Shown here: positions 8,814 through 16,415 of the stretch, piece after piece | Layout: the number at the start of each line of letters is the position of its first letter | Position numbering within the stretch: the first letter of the stretch is position 1 | DNA from: CAZAQS01 sp964486825 | GTDB lineage: Bacteria > Chloroflexota > Anaerolineae > Anaerolineales > UBA4823 | Length of the DNA stretch: 22,714 bases | Reading direction: 5' to 3' | Assembly: GCA_964486825.1 (NCBI GenBank) | Contig: CAZAQS010000052.1 | Span: 1 to 22,714, forward strand | Notes under the pieces: model-generated | The model's database searches: none | The model's input: the letters and a program-made list of their open reading frames with translations, nothing else | What the model was told of the DNA's origin: nothing | Translations under genes and position numbers: made by a program

Positions 8814-9442
8814 AAGTCTTGTTATTAACCCAAGTCCTTCCCTATCCACCGGATAGCGGTCCAAAGGTGAAAACCTGGAATGTTATCAAGTACCTGGCTA
8901 AGAACCATGAAGTAACCCTGGTCTCGTTCGTGCGGGGTGACCAATCTGCCAGTATTCAGGAGCTACGAAAATATTGCCAGGCGATTCATACGGTCCCTAT
9001 GGAGCGGGGGGTTTTGCGGGATTTGAAGTACATGGTGGTAAGTTTTTTCAGTCGCCAACCGTTCCTGATGGTTCGAGACCGGCGGCCTGAGATGGAGCAG
9101 CTCATCGATAAGCTGGCTGCCGAGAACAAATATGATATCGTTCATGCCGACCAGCTCAATATGGCTCAATACGCTGCTCGAGTGCAGGGAGCACGAAAAA
9201 TCTTGGACGCTCACAACGCTCTTTGGCTGCTCTACAAGCGGTTATGGATGACGATGCGAACTGGGCCTAAGAAGTGGCTATTGGGCAGGGACTGGCGCCT
9301 GTTGAAAAAATATGAAGGGCGGATCTGTAGGGAGTTCAATGGCGTTCTGGCGGTGAGTGAGGAGGACCGGAAGGCATTAGAAGAAGCTTCCGGTCAAGCA
9401 CTGGATGTCACCGTGATCCCTATCGCCATTGATACCAGGTAA
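8810..9442 (+). CDS. N-terminal (acceptor) half of the interrupted GT4 glycosyltransferase
   Basis: 210 aa, starting MKVLLLTQVLPYPPDSG with the usual first strand and loop of the TIGR03087-like group, and continuing to VLAVSEEDRKALEE and IPIAIDTR, where the acceptor-side Rossmann domain ends. Alone it lacks the nucleotide-sugar site and should not be catalytic. ATG 8810 overlaps the preceding stop. Confidence 0.6.
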   Translation: MKVLLLTQVLPYPPDSGPKVKTWNVIKYLAKNHEVTLVSFVRGDQSASIQELRKYCQAIHTVPMERGVLRDLKYMVVSFFSRQPFLMVRDRRPEMEQLIDKLAAENKYDIVHADQLNMAQYAARVQGARKILDAHNALWLLYKRLWMTMRTGPKKWLLGRDWRLLKKYEGRICREFNGVLAVSEEDRKALEEASGQALDVTVIPIAIDTR

Positions 9443-9496
9443 ATTACTCCTGTAAATTTCAATCCCAAGGGCGTTCGGATCATTCACATAGGTACG

Positions 9497-9997
9497 ATGT
9501 ATTGGCCTCCGAATATCGATGGCATTCTCTGGTTTCTGCAAGAAGTGCTGCCTCGGGTCAGAGAACGCCGCCCGGATATTGTTTTTGATATCGTCGGAGC
9601 TAACCCTCCCCAGGAGATCATTTCGATTGGTGAAGTTGACAAGGGTGTTAATGGAACCGGATATAGGGATGATCCTACTCCTTATCTAGAAGGCGCCAGC
9701 CTGATGGTCGTTCCGCTGAGGGCAGGGGGTGGCATGCGAGTGAAAATTCTCAACGCCCTGGGTCAAGGACTTCCCATCGTATCCACAACATTAGGATGCG
9801 AAGGAATTGCTATAACTCCCGGCGTTCATCTCCTTGTGGCCGATTCGCCGGAAGATTTTGCAAACTCGGTGATTTGCCTGCTGGAAGACGAGCAACTGGC
9901 TAGAAAGTTAGGTCGGAATGGACGACAGCTTATAGAAGACCGCTATGATTTCCAGGTGGCCTGCCAGTCGATAGAGCGTGTATATTTAATGGTGTAA
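9497..9997 (+). CDS. C-terminal (donor) half of the interrupted GT4 glycosyltransferase
   Basis: From the first available ATG this gives 166 aa containing GGGMRVKILNALGQGLPIVS and GCEGIAITPG, the nucleotide-sugar domain. In place of the usual glutamate in KILEA there is an asparagine; I believe this occurs in relatives, so I do not count it as decay. Independent translation is doubtful. The ATG has only a weak AGGT upstream, and starting there removes the first beta strand (RIIHIG), which is encoded between the TAA and the ATG. Confidence 0.4.
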   Translation: MYWPPNIDGILWFLQEVLPRVRERRPDIVFDIVGANPPQEIISIGEVDKGVNGTGYRDDPTPYLEGASLMVVPLRAGGGMRVKILNALGQGLPIVSTTLGCEGIAITPGVHLLVADSPEDFANSVICLLEDEQLARKLGRNGRQLIEDRYDFQVACQSIERVYLMV

Positions 9998-10007
9998 AGG
10001 ATTGTCA

Positions 10008-11510
10008 ATGCGTTTTAGAGTGGGGTTAGGTGGGCTTTCTCCTGACCGGATTATTGAGATTAGCCTGTTTTTTCTACTACTGATATCTTTTGTCTATACT
10101 TTTCCACGCTGGGCGGACCCAAACCAAAACTCCCGGCTGGATATGGTATTCGCTGTGGTCGAAGACGGCACTTTTAAAATTGACCGCTTCGTCGAGAACA
10201 CGGTTGACTATGCAAAGGTGGGGGATCATTACTATAGTGATAAAGCTCCCGGAACAGCATTTTTAGGGATACCTATCTATGCCGGGCTGAAGGTGCTTCT
10301 TGATTCACCTATATTGGAAGGAGTCTTGGACCGTTTAGCCAATAACGAAGCGTTCAGGGCCACGTTGCGCGAGGATGGCTCAGGTATCCTTTTGGAAAAG
10401 GTCCGCTTTGCGATCATGCAGGTCGTATTGGCTTTTATGCTGGCAGCCCTTCCGACGGCGTTTACCGCTGTTTTGATGTATAGAGTCTTAGGAGCTTTTA
10501 CGATCAATCCATGGCCTCGGTTGATCGTTGTCTTGGGATATGGTCTATTAAGCCCTGCATTCCCTTATGCCGGAGCCTTGTACGGTCACCAGCTCAGTGC
10601 TGCCTTGTTGTTTGCTGCTTTCTATATCGTATTCATGCGGCGGGGTCACCTAACAGCCGGCGCTTTATTTATGGTTGGAGGGTTGCTCAGTTTCAGTGTA
10701 GTGACAGAATATCCTTCAGCTTTGATCGTGGGGGTGATTACCCTTTATTTGCTGCATATCCTATATAAAGAGAAGAATTTGGGTGCAGCAGGCTGGCTAT
10801 TTCTTGGCGGTGGATTAATTGCATTACCCTGGATGGCGTACAACACAGCCGTGTTCGGAGGACCACTAAATCTTGGCTACAGCCACTCCGAGCTTTGGAC
10901 CGGGCAACACTCCACTGGTTTCATGAGCTTGACTCTCCCCCATTGGGAAGCCATTTGGGGCATTACCTTCGGTGTATTTCGGGGACTGTTCGTGCTTACC
11001 CCGTGGCTACTTTTCTTCTTCCCTGGTTTATTCCTCTGGCATCGTTTAGAAAGGTACCGGGCGGAGTTTTGGGTAGCTCTCTCCAGCGTGGGTTTGATGT
11101 TTCTCTTCAACGCTTCATCCATTATGTGGTGGGGTGGCTTTGCAGTTGGCCCAAGATATATTCTCCCAGGGCTCCCGTTCATGGTAATGCCGGTGGTCTT
11201 TGTTTTCGACCATTGGCATAACCTGGTCTGGTTCAGGTTTTTAGCCTCAATTACTATGATTTGGTCCTTGGTAGCGACTTGGGGATTAAGCCTGGCTGGA
11301 CAGGCTTTTCCGTCTGATTCGATTCGCAATCCATTGCTGGAGTATGCCCTTCCCAATTGGCTGGAAGGTAATATCGCACGTAACCTGGGAACTATTTTGG
11401 GGCTGCCTGGGATTTGGAGTCTCGCGCCTCTGTTGATCCTGTTCCTGTTATTTATTGCAGCTGGATGGATTGCCTTCCGTCGCAGATCCTTTTCCATTTC
11501 GATGAAATAG
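10008..11510 (+). CDS. GT-C-like polytopic membrane protein, putative glycosyltransferase
   Basis: 500 aa with about 10-11 hydrophobic segments. After the first membrane segment (about 15-32) comes an extracytoplasmic stretch with NSRLDMVFAVVEDGTFKID and then YYSDKAPGTAFLGIPIYA (about 75-92). This resembles the loop of GT39/PMT-type enzymes where D-K-x-P-G precedes the second membrane segment. It probably transfers a sugar from a polyprenyl-phosphate donor. The acceptor is unknown and the assignment rests on these motifs and topology. ATG 10008 is preceded by AAAGG at 9996-10000 with seven-base spacing. A TTG at 10002 is too close to that site. It lies 10 nt after the interrupted transferase and 19 nt before the next gene. 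Confidence 0.75.
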   Translation: MRFRVGLGGLSPDRIIEISLFFLLLISFVYTFPRWADPNQNSRLDMVFAVVEDGTFKIDRFVENTVDYAKVGDHYYSDKAPGTAFLGIPIYAGLKVLLDSPILEGVLDRLANNEAFRATLREDGSGILLEKVRFAIMQVVLAFMLAALPTAFTAVLMYRVLGAFTINPWPRLIVVLGYGLLSPAFPYAGALYGHQLSAALLFAAFYIVFMRRGHLTAGALFMVGGLLSFSVVTEYPSALIVGVITLYLLHILYKEKNLGAAGWLFLGGGLIALPWMAYNTAVFGGPLNLGYSHSELWTGQHSTGFMSLTLPHWEAIWGITFGVFRGLFVLTPWLLFFFPGLFLWHRLERYRAEFWVALSSVGLMFLFNASSIMWWGGFAVGPRYILPGLPFMVMPVVFVFDHWHNLVWFRFLASITMIWSLVATWGLSLAGQAFPSDSIRNPLLEYALPNWLEGNIARNLGTILGLPGIWSLAPLLILFLLFIAAGWIAFRRRSFSISMK

Positions 11511-11529
11511 CAGTTTAAGAGTAATTTGA

Positions 11530-13338
11530 ATGATGAGAACTGTGAGGATTACTACCCTAGAAAAACAGAAAGTGGAGCGACCAGCCGTTCGGACTTATTC
11601 TGAATGGGCTTTTGTTGCTGGCACGATACTGTTTTTGCTGGCGTTAACTACTATTCCGTACCTGTATGCTTATATAACGACCCCTCCAGATAAACAATTC
11701 ATGGGTCTCACGTTGAATGTCCCTGATCATATGCAGTACTTTTCCTGGATGCGAGAGTTAACGGATTCCCACCTATCTGCAAACAAGCTAACCCCGGAGC
11801 CAAATGCCCCTATCTTCTTCAACCTGTTGTGGTGGGGGATGGCCCGGCTCTCGCTTTTGCTACGCCTGGATTACGTGGGCATCTACCAGATCCTACGCAT
11901 TGTATCCGCGGTGTTGTTTCTGCTGCTTTCATACCGGCTGTGCGCCTGGTTTCTGGAAGATTTGCTCATGCGCAGGATTGCTTTCCTGGTCATCGCGCTT
12001 ACGTCCGGGTTTGGATGGATACTTGTTTTGTTGAAATATACATTGACGGCAGGTGAATTGGTTTATCCGAACTATGTATATATCGCGGAGGGCAATACTT
12101 TCCTGGGGATTATGAGTTATCCTCACTTTATCGCTGCGGCTTTATATATACTGGTTTTTTACCTGGTGTTACTTGGAGAGCGAGTGGAGCAATACAAGTA
12201 TACGGTAGCCGCCGGGTTGGTAGCATTATTTTTTGGCTGGCAGCATGCCTACGACCTGGTACTGGTATATGGCATCCTGGGGGGGTATATCTTGCTCAAG
12301 CTTTTGCGTGACCGTCGCCTGCCCTGGTACCTGATCAAGAGCAGCGTGATCATCGGCGTAATTTCATGGTGGCCTGCCCTATACTCCTTGATCCTGACAA
12401 CTATGGACCCGCTTTGGAGTGAAGTCCTGGCGCAGTTTGCAAACGTAGAAATATATAGCCCGCCGCCACATCACTTACCCATTCTTTTGGGACTGACGTT
12501 TCTTTTTGCTATCTTTACCCTGTTTAGGCGCAATATCCCAAGCTTCAGGATGCTCAATGACAAAGACCTCTTTATTATGGCCTGGTTTGTCAGCAATTTC
12601 TTTTTGATCTATATCCCTACAGATTTTCAAATCCATATGCTGAATGGCTGGCAAGTGCCCATGGCAATCCTGGCCACTCAAGGGCTTTTTCGTTATATCA
12701 TTCCCTGGATGGAAAGGACATACGCCGGAAGGAGAAATTGGATTTCCAATTTTCCGTCCCCGGTAACTAAGATCAGGCGCCTGGCAGCTTATGGATTTGT
12801 GTTGTTGATCTTGCCCACAAATCTCTACCTGCTAGCCTGGCGTATCCTGGAACTCTCCGATCATTATTATCCATATTACCTTTACAAAGAAGAGGTAGCA
12901 GCCTTAGAATGGATAGAAAAACAGCCTGGAGCGGATGGCGTTGTCTTAAGCTCCTTAACCATTGGGCAGTTTGTACCGGTATTAACCGGCAAGCACGCTT
13001 TCCTGGCTCATTGGGCTCAGACGGTAGACTTTTACGGGAAAGGGGATATGGTTCGAGAATTTTATGATCCTGAAACTGGAGATGATCGCCGCTTGCAAAT
13101 TCTTCAAGACTATGGCGTGAATTATGTGTTGTATGGACCGGCTGAAAAGCTGCTAGGAGAAGTTGACTTAGCGAATGCTGCCTTTTTGGAAGAAGCATAC
13201 TCTTCCCCAAAAGTGACGGTTTATGAAGTGGTAAATTTATCTCAGGCGATCTTCCAGGATAGCGCTATTCTTGGATATGAGGGAGTGTCTTTAGCGGTAG
13301 AATTTTCGCCTGCATTTGTTCTTGAGCTGTTGGATTAG
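11530..13338 (+). CDS. large polytopic membrane protein, putative GT-C glycosyltransferase
   Basis: 602 aa with about 12 hydrophobic segments from residue 27 to about 440 and a C-terminal soluble domain of about 140 residues that should lie outside the cytoplasm. The first outer loop has NVPDHMQYFSWMRE with D66, a plausible catalytic acidic residue for a GT-C fold, and later SYPHFIAAALY and GWQHAYDLV. I do not recognise a named family. The layout (acidic first loop, many membrane segments, C-terminal outer domain) and the neighbours argue for a polyprenyl-phosphate-sugar-dependent transferase. The C-terminal part includes a nucleotide-fold-like EWIEKQPGADGVVLSS stretch seen at the tail of several such proteins. 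ATG 11530 or 11533; the ribosome site is weak. Confidence 0.7.
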   Translation: MMRTVRITTLEKQKVERPAVRTYSEWAFVAGTILFLLALTTIPYLYAYITTPPDKQFMGLTLNVPDHMQYFSWMRELTDSHLSANKLTPEPNAPIFFNLLWWGMARLSLLLRLDYVGIYQILRIVSAVLFLLLSYRLCAWFLEDLLMRRIAFLVIALTSGFGWILVLLKYTLTAGELVYPNYVYIAEGNTFLGIMSYPHFIAAALYILVFYLVLLGERVEQYKYTVAAGLVALFFGWQHAYDLVLVYGILGGYILLKLLRDRRLPWYLIKSSVIIGVISWWPALYSLILTTMDPLWSEVLAQFANVEIYSPPPHHLPILLGLTFLFAIFTLFRRNIPSFRMLNDKDLFIMAWFVSNFFLIYIPTDFQIHMLNGWQVPMAILATQGLFRYIIPWMERTYAGRRNWISNFPSPVTKIRRLAAYGFVLLILPTNLYLLAWRILELSDHYYPYYLYKEEVAALEWIEKQPGADGVVLSSLTIGQFVPVLTGKHAFLAHWAQTVDFYGKGDMVREFYDPETGDDRRLQILQDYGVNYVLYGPAEKLLGEVDLANAAFLEEAYSSPKVTVYEVVNLSQAIFQDSAILGYEGVSLAVEFSPAFVLELLD

Positions 13339-13391
13339 TTCTCAGGCAAGAGGAGAAGTGGTTGATGTATAAATATAAAAGAGAGGCAAGC

Positions 13392-14921
13392 ATGAGGAAT
13401 TTGAAATGGTGGTCGCTCCTGGGATTACTGGTGATGGTTATATTCGCCACAACAGGCGTTTCCTTCGGACAACAAAGCGATTGGAGCCAGCCGGTTGTTA
13501 TGGGGCCAGGCTGGTTTCCGACCATCGCAGCAGACGTGACCGGTCGAGTCCATTTAGCCTGGGCCAGCACAATGACCATCGATCAGAGCACGAGCCGGCC
13601 GGGTGATGAATATACAGGTTACGATGTAGTCATGTATGCAGTAACCGAGGATGGGATTGAGTGGGATGGAAATTACGATATCGTAGCCCGGAGACAAAGC
13701 GCGGGTAGCGAGAATACTCGCCCTTCCTTTTTTGCCGATCCTTTAGGTGTTCTCCACTTGACCTACCGAGATACGACGATTTATTATACTCAAGCCCCTG
13801 TCCAAGATGCTTCGATTGCCAGGTCATGGAGTTCAAATTACCCTTTAAGTGTTGACCAGGTGGCTTATTTCTCGGATGTTAAAGTTGACAGCCAAGGGGT
13901 GGTGCACGCGATTTTCACTGAAAATGTTCTCTCTCCCAGCTGTCCGATCTGTTTTCGAATTTATTACCGCCAATCAACTGACAACGGAAATAACTGGTCG
14001 ATTCGTTCAGATATCTCCAATCTCCCCACCGGGGCTGCAAAACCCCAACTGCTAGTGGACGATGAAGACAATCTTCACTTGGTTTGGGAAGCAGGCCGCG
14101 GCGGAGCGACCGGACAACTTTCAGATCCCACAACAGTCATGTATTCTGCCTCGTACGACGGAGGATTAACATGGCGGCGAGCGTTGGAGTTTGCTGTCCC
14201 GGATGGACGAGCGAAAAACATCACACTAGGGCAGGATGGTAGAGGAAACCTGGTAGCTGCCTGGTTAGCGTTGCCAGAAGATCTGATTTATTACCAGGTC
14301 TCAACGAACAAGGGCAGGACCTGGTCGAACCCAGAGCCGATCGCAAATGTATATGGGGGGTGGGGGCTCTATACGGCCCGGCTGGATGATTATCACATGG
14401 CAACCGATAGCGCGGGAAATATCCAAATGGTAGCAGTGGGGCGAACGAGTGAGGTTGATGAATCTCTAAGTGTTTTACTGCTAACCTGGAACGGCTCTAG
14501 TTGGGCCAGGCCCAACGTAATCACCTCTTTGATGGGTAATGTTCCGGAATGGCCACGTATTGCAGTCAGCAATGGAAATATCTTAAATGTCACCTGGTTT
14601 GTACGGGATGAAGAGCATATCTTTGATTCGGATCAGGGCGATTACTATGTGTGGTATTCTCGAGGTCGGAGCTCTGCGCCTGCGTTGGAATCGGTTGTTT
14701 TGCCTACGGCTACGATTACTTCTGTTCCGGAGACAACGCCAGTGCCTCCTACACCTACACCGCAACCACCAGACCCGGCCCTGCGACTGACGCCTATCAC
14801 ATCAGATCTCTCATCAACTATCTATTCTGAAATTGATGAATTGAGGACAATTGCCGCCTCGCTGATCCCTGCTGCCATTATCGTTCTCTTGGTGCTTGCT
14901 TTCATCCGGTTCCGGCGTTAG
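13392..14921 (+). CDS. exported Asp-box (BNR) beta-propeller protein with C-terminal membrane anchor
   Basis: 509 aa. Residues 1-26 form a signal peptide (MRNLKWWSLLGLLVMVIFATTGVSFG). Residues about 30-435 contain roughly six repeats of the type 'D-x-x-G-x-x-H-L-x-W ... Y-x-x-S-x-D-x-G-x-x-W', with Asp boxes STDNGNNW (about 195-202), SYDGGLTW (254-261) and STNKGRTW (304-311). This is a sialidase-type propeller. A proline/threonine spacer (about 437-462) leads to one hydrophobic segment (about 487-505) and a basic FIRFRR end. It should be displayed outside the cell, tethered to the membrane, perhaps binding or trimming the polymer made by this locus. I see no sialidase arginine triad with confidence, so enzyme activity is open. 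GAGAGG is five bases before ATG 13392; ATG 13365 after AGGAG is an alternative. Confidence 0.75.
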   Translation: MRNLKWWSLLGLLVMVIFATTGVSFGQQSDWSQPVVMGPGWFPTIAADVTGRVHLAWASTMTIDQSTSRPGDEYTGYDVVMYAVTEDGIEWDGNYDIVARRQSAGSENTRPSFFADPLGVLHLTYRDTTIYYTQAPVQDASIARSWSSNYPLSVDQVAYFSDVKVDSQGVVHAIFTENVLSPSCPICFRIYYRQSTDNGNNWSIRSDISNLPTGAAKPQLLVDDEDNLHLVWEAGRGGATGQLSDPTTVMYSASYDGGLTWRRALEFAVPDGRAKNITLGQDGRGNLVAAWLALPEDLIYYQVSTNKGRTWSNPEPIANVYGGWGLYTARLDDYHMATDSAGNIQMVAVGRTSEVDESLSVLLLTWNGSSWARPNVITSLMGNVPEWPRIAVSNGNILNVTWFVRDEEHIFDSDQGDYYVWYSRGRSSAPALESVVLPTATITSVPETTPVPPTPTPQPPDPALRLTPITSDLSSTIYSEIDELRTIAASLIPAAIIVLLVLAFIRFRR

Positions 14922-14940
14922 TAATCTCATGAAAGATCCA

Positions 14941-16170
14941 ATGAACATTCTTTTTCTTGTACCTTACGCACCTAACTTGATCCGCGTACGACCATATAAC
15001 CTGATCCGGCATTTGGCTGCCCAGGGTCACAAGGTTACTCTGGTTACATTGTGGACAGGGGAGAGTGACCGAAAAGATATCGAGCAATTGGAGCAGATAT
15101 GTCACGAAGTTCACTATGCTCAATTGCCTCTCTCGAGGTCACTGGTCAACAGTCTCATGGCTCTTCCAACCCGTGCACCACTCCAGGCTAATTACTGCTG
15201 GCAGCCCTCGTTAAACGAGCAACTCTCACGGCTATTCGCTGTTGGAAATTCCGAGTTCGATGTTGTGCATGTCGAGCATCTAAGGGGAGTTCGCTATGCC
15301 CTTCAACTGAAAACCCACGTTCTTCGAGATCGCCCTGTACCGGTTATCTGGGATAGCGTGGACTCGATCAGCATGCTTTTTAAGCAAGCAGCTGATAGCA
15401 GTGAAAGCATGTTTGGCCGCTTTCTTGGTCGTTTTGAGTTAGGCCGGACGGAAAGGTATGAAGGTTGGTTAGTAAACCAATTCGATCAAATCCTTGTCAC
15501 GTCTCAATTGGACAAAAATGCGTTTCTCTCCCTTAATCCGGCTGCTGGAGAAGCGGTAAGTGTGCTTCCAAATGGGGTAGACCTGGATTACTTTTCTACC
15601 GACCCATCAATCGTCCGGGAGTCAGCTACGTTGGTTTTGAGCGGTAAGATGAGTTACCACGCGAATGTCACCATGGCGGTGCACCTTGTAGACAAGATCA
15701 TGCCCTTGATTTGGGAGAAACAACCTAATGTGAAAGTATATATCGTCGGTAAAGATCCTACGAAGGAGATAAGAGCCATGGCGAAGGATCCCAGGATTGT
15801 CGTTACCGGTACGGTAGAAGATATTCGCCCATATCTACGAAAAGCCACTGTTTCAGTGACTCCAATTCTTTATGGGGCTGGGATCCAAAACAAGGTTTTG
15901 GAAGCAATGGCTTGCGGAACTCCAGTTGTTTCTACACCACAAGCGGTATCAGCTCTTACACTGAAATCAGGCCAGGAGGTGATAACGGCGCAAGATCCAA
16001 AGGATTTCGCTGAGGCTGTATTATGCCTGTTGGATAATCCCACTCTACAAAAGGAGCTTGGTAAGGCAGGTCGTCGGTATGTGGAATCCAACCACAGATG
16101 GGAAAAAATTGTGGAAAATCTGGTAGACCTGTACACAAATGCGATTTTAAAAAGAGGACAATTTAACTAA
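14941..16170 (+). CDS. GT4-family glycosyltransferase (TIGR03087-like)
   Basis: GT-B glycosyltransferase of 409 aa. The N-terminus MNILFLVPYAPNLIRVRPYNLIRHLA, the switch region VLPNGVDLDYF, then LVLSGKMSYHANV, and GAGIQNKVLEAMACGTPVVS with donor-site E321, place it with the two other transferases of this type in the locus. It probably adds another sugar to the same glycan. ATG 14941 aligns with the starts of the relatives and follows GAAAG by five bases. ATG 14929 (four residues longer, eight nt after the previous stop, no ribosome site) is possible, and a TTG at 14896 is unlikely. It is the last gene before the only long non-coding gap, so it may end this transcript. Confidence 0.9.
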   Translation: MNILFLVPYAPNLIRVRPYNLIRHLAAQGHKVTLVTLWTGESDRKDIEQLEQICHEVHYAQLPLSRSLVNSLMALPTRAPLQANYCWQPSLNEQLSRLFAVGNSEFDVVHVEHLRGVRYALQLKTHVLRDRPVPVIWDSVDSISMLFKQAADSSESMFGRFLGRFELGRTERYEGWLVNQFDQILVTSQLDKNAFLSLNPAAGEAVSVLPNGVDLDYFSTDPSIVRESATLVLSGKMSYHANVTMAVHLVDKIMPLIWEKQPNVKVYIVGKDPTKEIRAMAKDPRIVVTGTVEDIRPYLRKATVSVTPILYGAGIQNKVLEAMACGTPVVSTPQAVSALTLKSGQEVITAQDPKDFAEAVLCLLDNPTLQKELGKAGRRYVESNHRWEKIVENLVDLYTNAILKRGQFN

Positions 16171-16184
16171 TATTTATAGTTGTT

Positions 16185-16193
16185 TGGTACAAT
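16185..16193 (+). promoter_or_regulatory. extended -10 promoter candidate TGGTACAAT
   Basis: TGn followed by TACAAT, one mismatch from the sigma-70 -10 consensus. The -35 region (16164-16170, about 17-18 nt upstream) does not resemble TTGACA, which extended -10 promoters tolerate. A start here would give a 5' leader of about 215 nt carrying the hairpins and mini-ORF. Confidence 0.3.
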
Positions 16194-16272
16194 TGAAAGG
16201 TTACGGGGGGTTTGGATTTGGCATTCAAACCTATTGCTTCTGTCATGGGGTTTTAGAAGCGAGGCAGATGAT

Positions 16273-16317
16273 ATGTTTATCTCCTCTACAACTAGAATCT
16301 TATTACCGGAGAATTAG
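16273..16317 (+). CDS. possible 14-codon leader peptide
   Basis: ATG at 16273 with GAGG (16261-16264) eight bases upstream opens MFISSTTRILLPEN and stops at TAG 16315-16317. Its GAGG is also the 5' arm of an 8-bp stem whose 3' arm lies in the ORF itself, so translation and folding would compete. Nothing in the peptide resembles a known leader; it may be chance. Confidence 0.15.
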   Translation: MFISSTTRILLPEN

Positions 16318-16356
16318 CTAAGAAGATCTATTTGCCGGTTTAATAAAAATAAGTAC

Positions 16357-16365
16357 TGGTTAAAT
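16357..16365 (+). promoter_or_regulatory. second extended -10 candidate TGGTTAAAT
   Basis: TGn followed by TTAAAT, 51 nt before the kinase start. It shares TGGTNNAATTG with the candidate at 16185 when the following bases are included. The -35 side is not convincing. It would give a short unstructured leader, in contrast to the upstream candidate. Confidence 0.22.
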
Positions 16366-16415
16366 TGGCATACTCCGAAGAATGTCAAGGGGACCATAAA
16401 TAGGATTGAATTATT

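Larger units (their letters stand above)
8810..9997 (+). pseudogene. GT4-family glycosyltransferase interrupted by one in-frame TAA
   Basis: Read as one frame, 8810-9997 gives a full-length GT4 enzyme of about 395 residues, homologous along its length to the gene at 2313-3524, except for TAA at 9440-9442. The frame is the same on both sides and contains no other stop. The stop falls after IPIAIDTR, at the linker between the acceptor and donor domains. There is no frameshift, so a point change such as CAA, GAA or AAA to TAA explains it. Possibilities are a recent pseudogene, a sequencing or assembly error, a polymorphic site in a mixed population, or stop readthrough. I favour a mutation or error. 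It keeps an ATGA overlap with the gene before it. Confidence 0.75.
16171..16415 (+). promoter_or_regulatory. 245-nt non-coding leader/promoter region before the BY-kinase gene
   Basis: The only substantial gap in the + strand locus. It contains, in order: an extended -10-like TGGTACAAT (16185-16193); inverted repeats GGTTTG/CAAACC (16209-16214 with 16226-16231), GCTTCT/AGAAGC (16236-16241 with 16255-16260), GAGGcAGAT/ATCTCCTC (16261-16269 with 16279-16286) and ACCGG/CCGGT (16305-16309 with 16335-16339); and a second extended -10-like TGGTTAAAT (16357-16365). None of the stems is followed by a T run, so none is a clear terminator. No known riboswitch consensus was recognised. The kinase start has only a weak AGGA 10 nt upstream, which fits regulated translation (inference). 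Confidence 0.5.

Noticed and set aside
9740..9760. Asparagine in KILNA instead of KILEA taken as a sign of decay in the broken GT4
   Set aside because: I recall the same substitution in apparently intact relatives, so it is not evidence of loss of function.
10877..11497. 206-codon open frame on the - strand
   Set aside because: It lies wholly within the GT-C-like membrane gene. Its translation is basic, without a recognisable domain or ribosome site. It mirrors the hydrophobic codon bias of the real gene.
12773..13210. 145-codon open frame on the - strand
   Set aside because: Fully antisense to the C-terminal part of the 602-residue membrane protein, with no domain, start signal or operon partner.
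16209..16260. Rho-independent terminator for the upstream operon
   Set aside because: The stems are only six base pairs and neither is followed by a run of T.
16171..16415. Cyclic-di-GMP riboswitch, expected near polysaccharide genes
   Set aside because: I could not find the conserved core of the class I or II aptamer by eye. A covariance-model search would be decisive.
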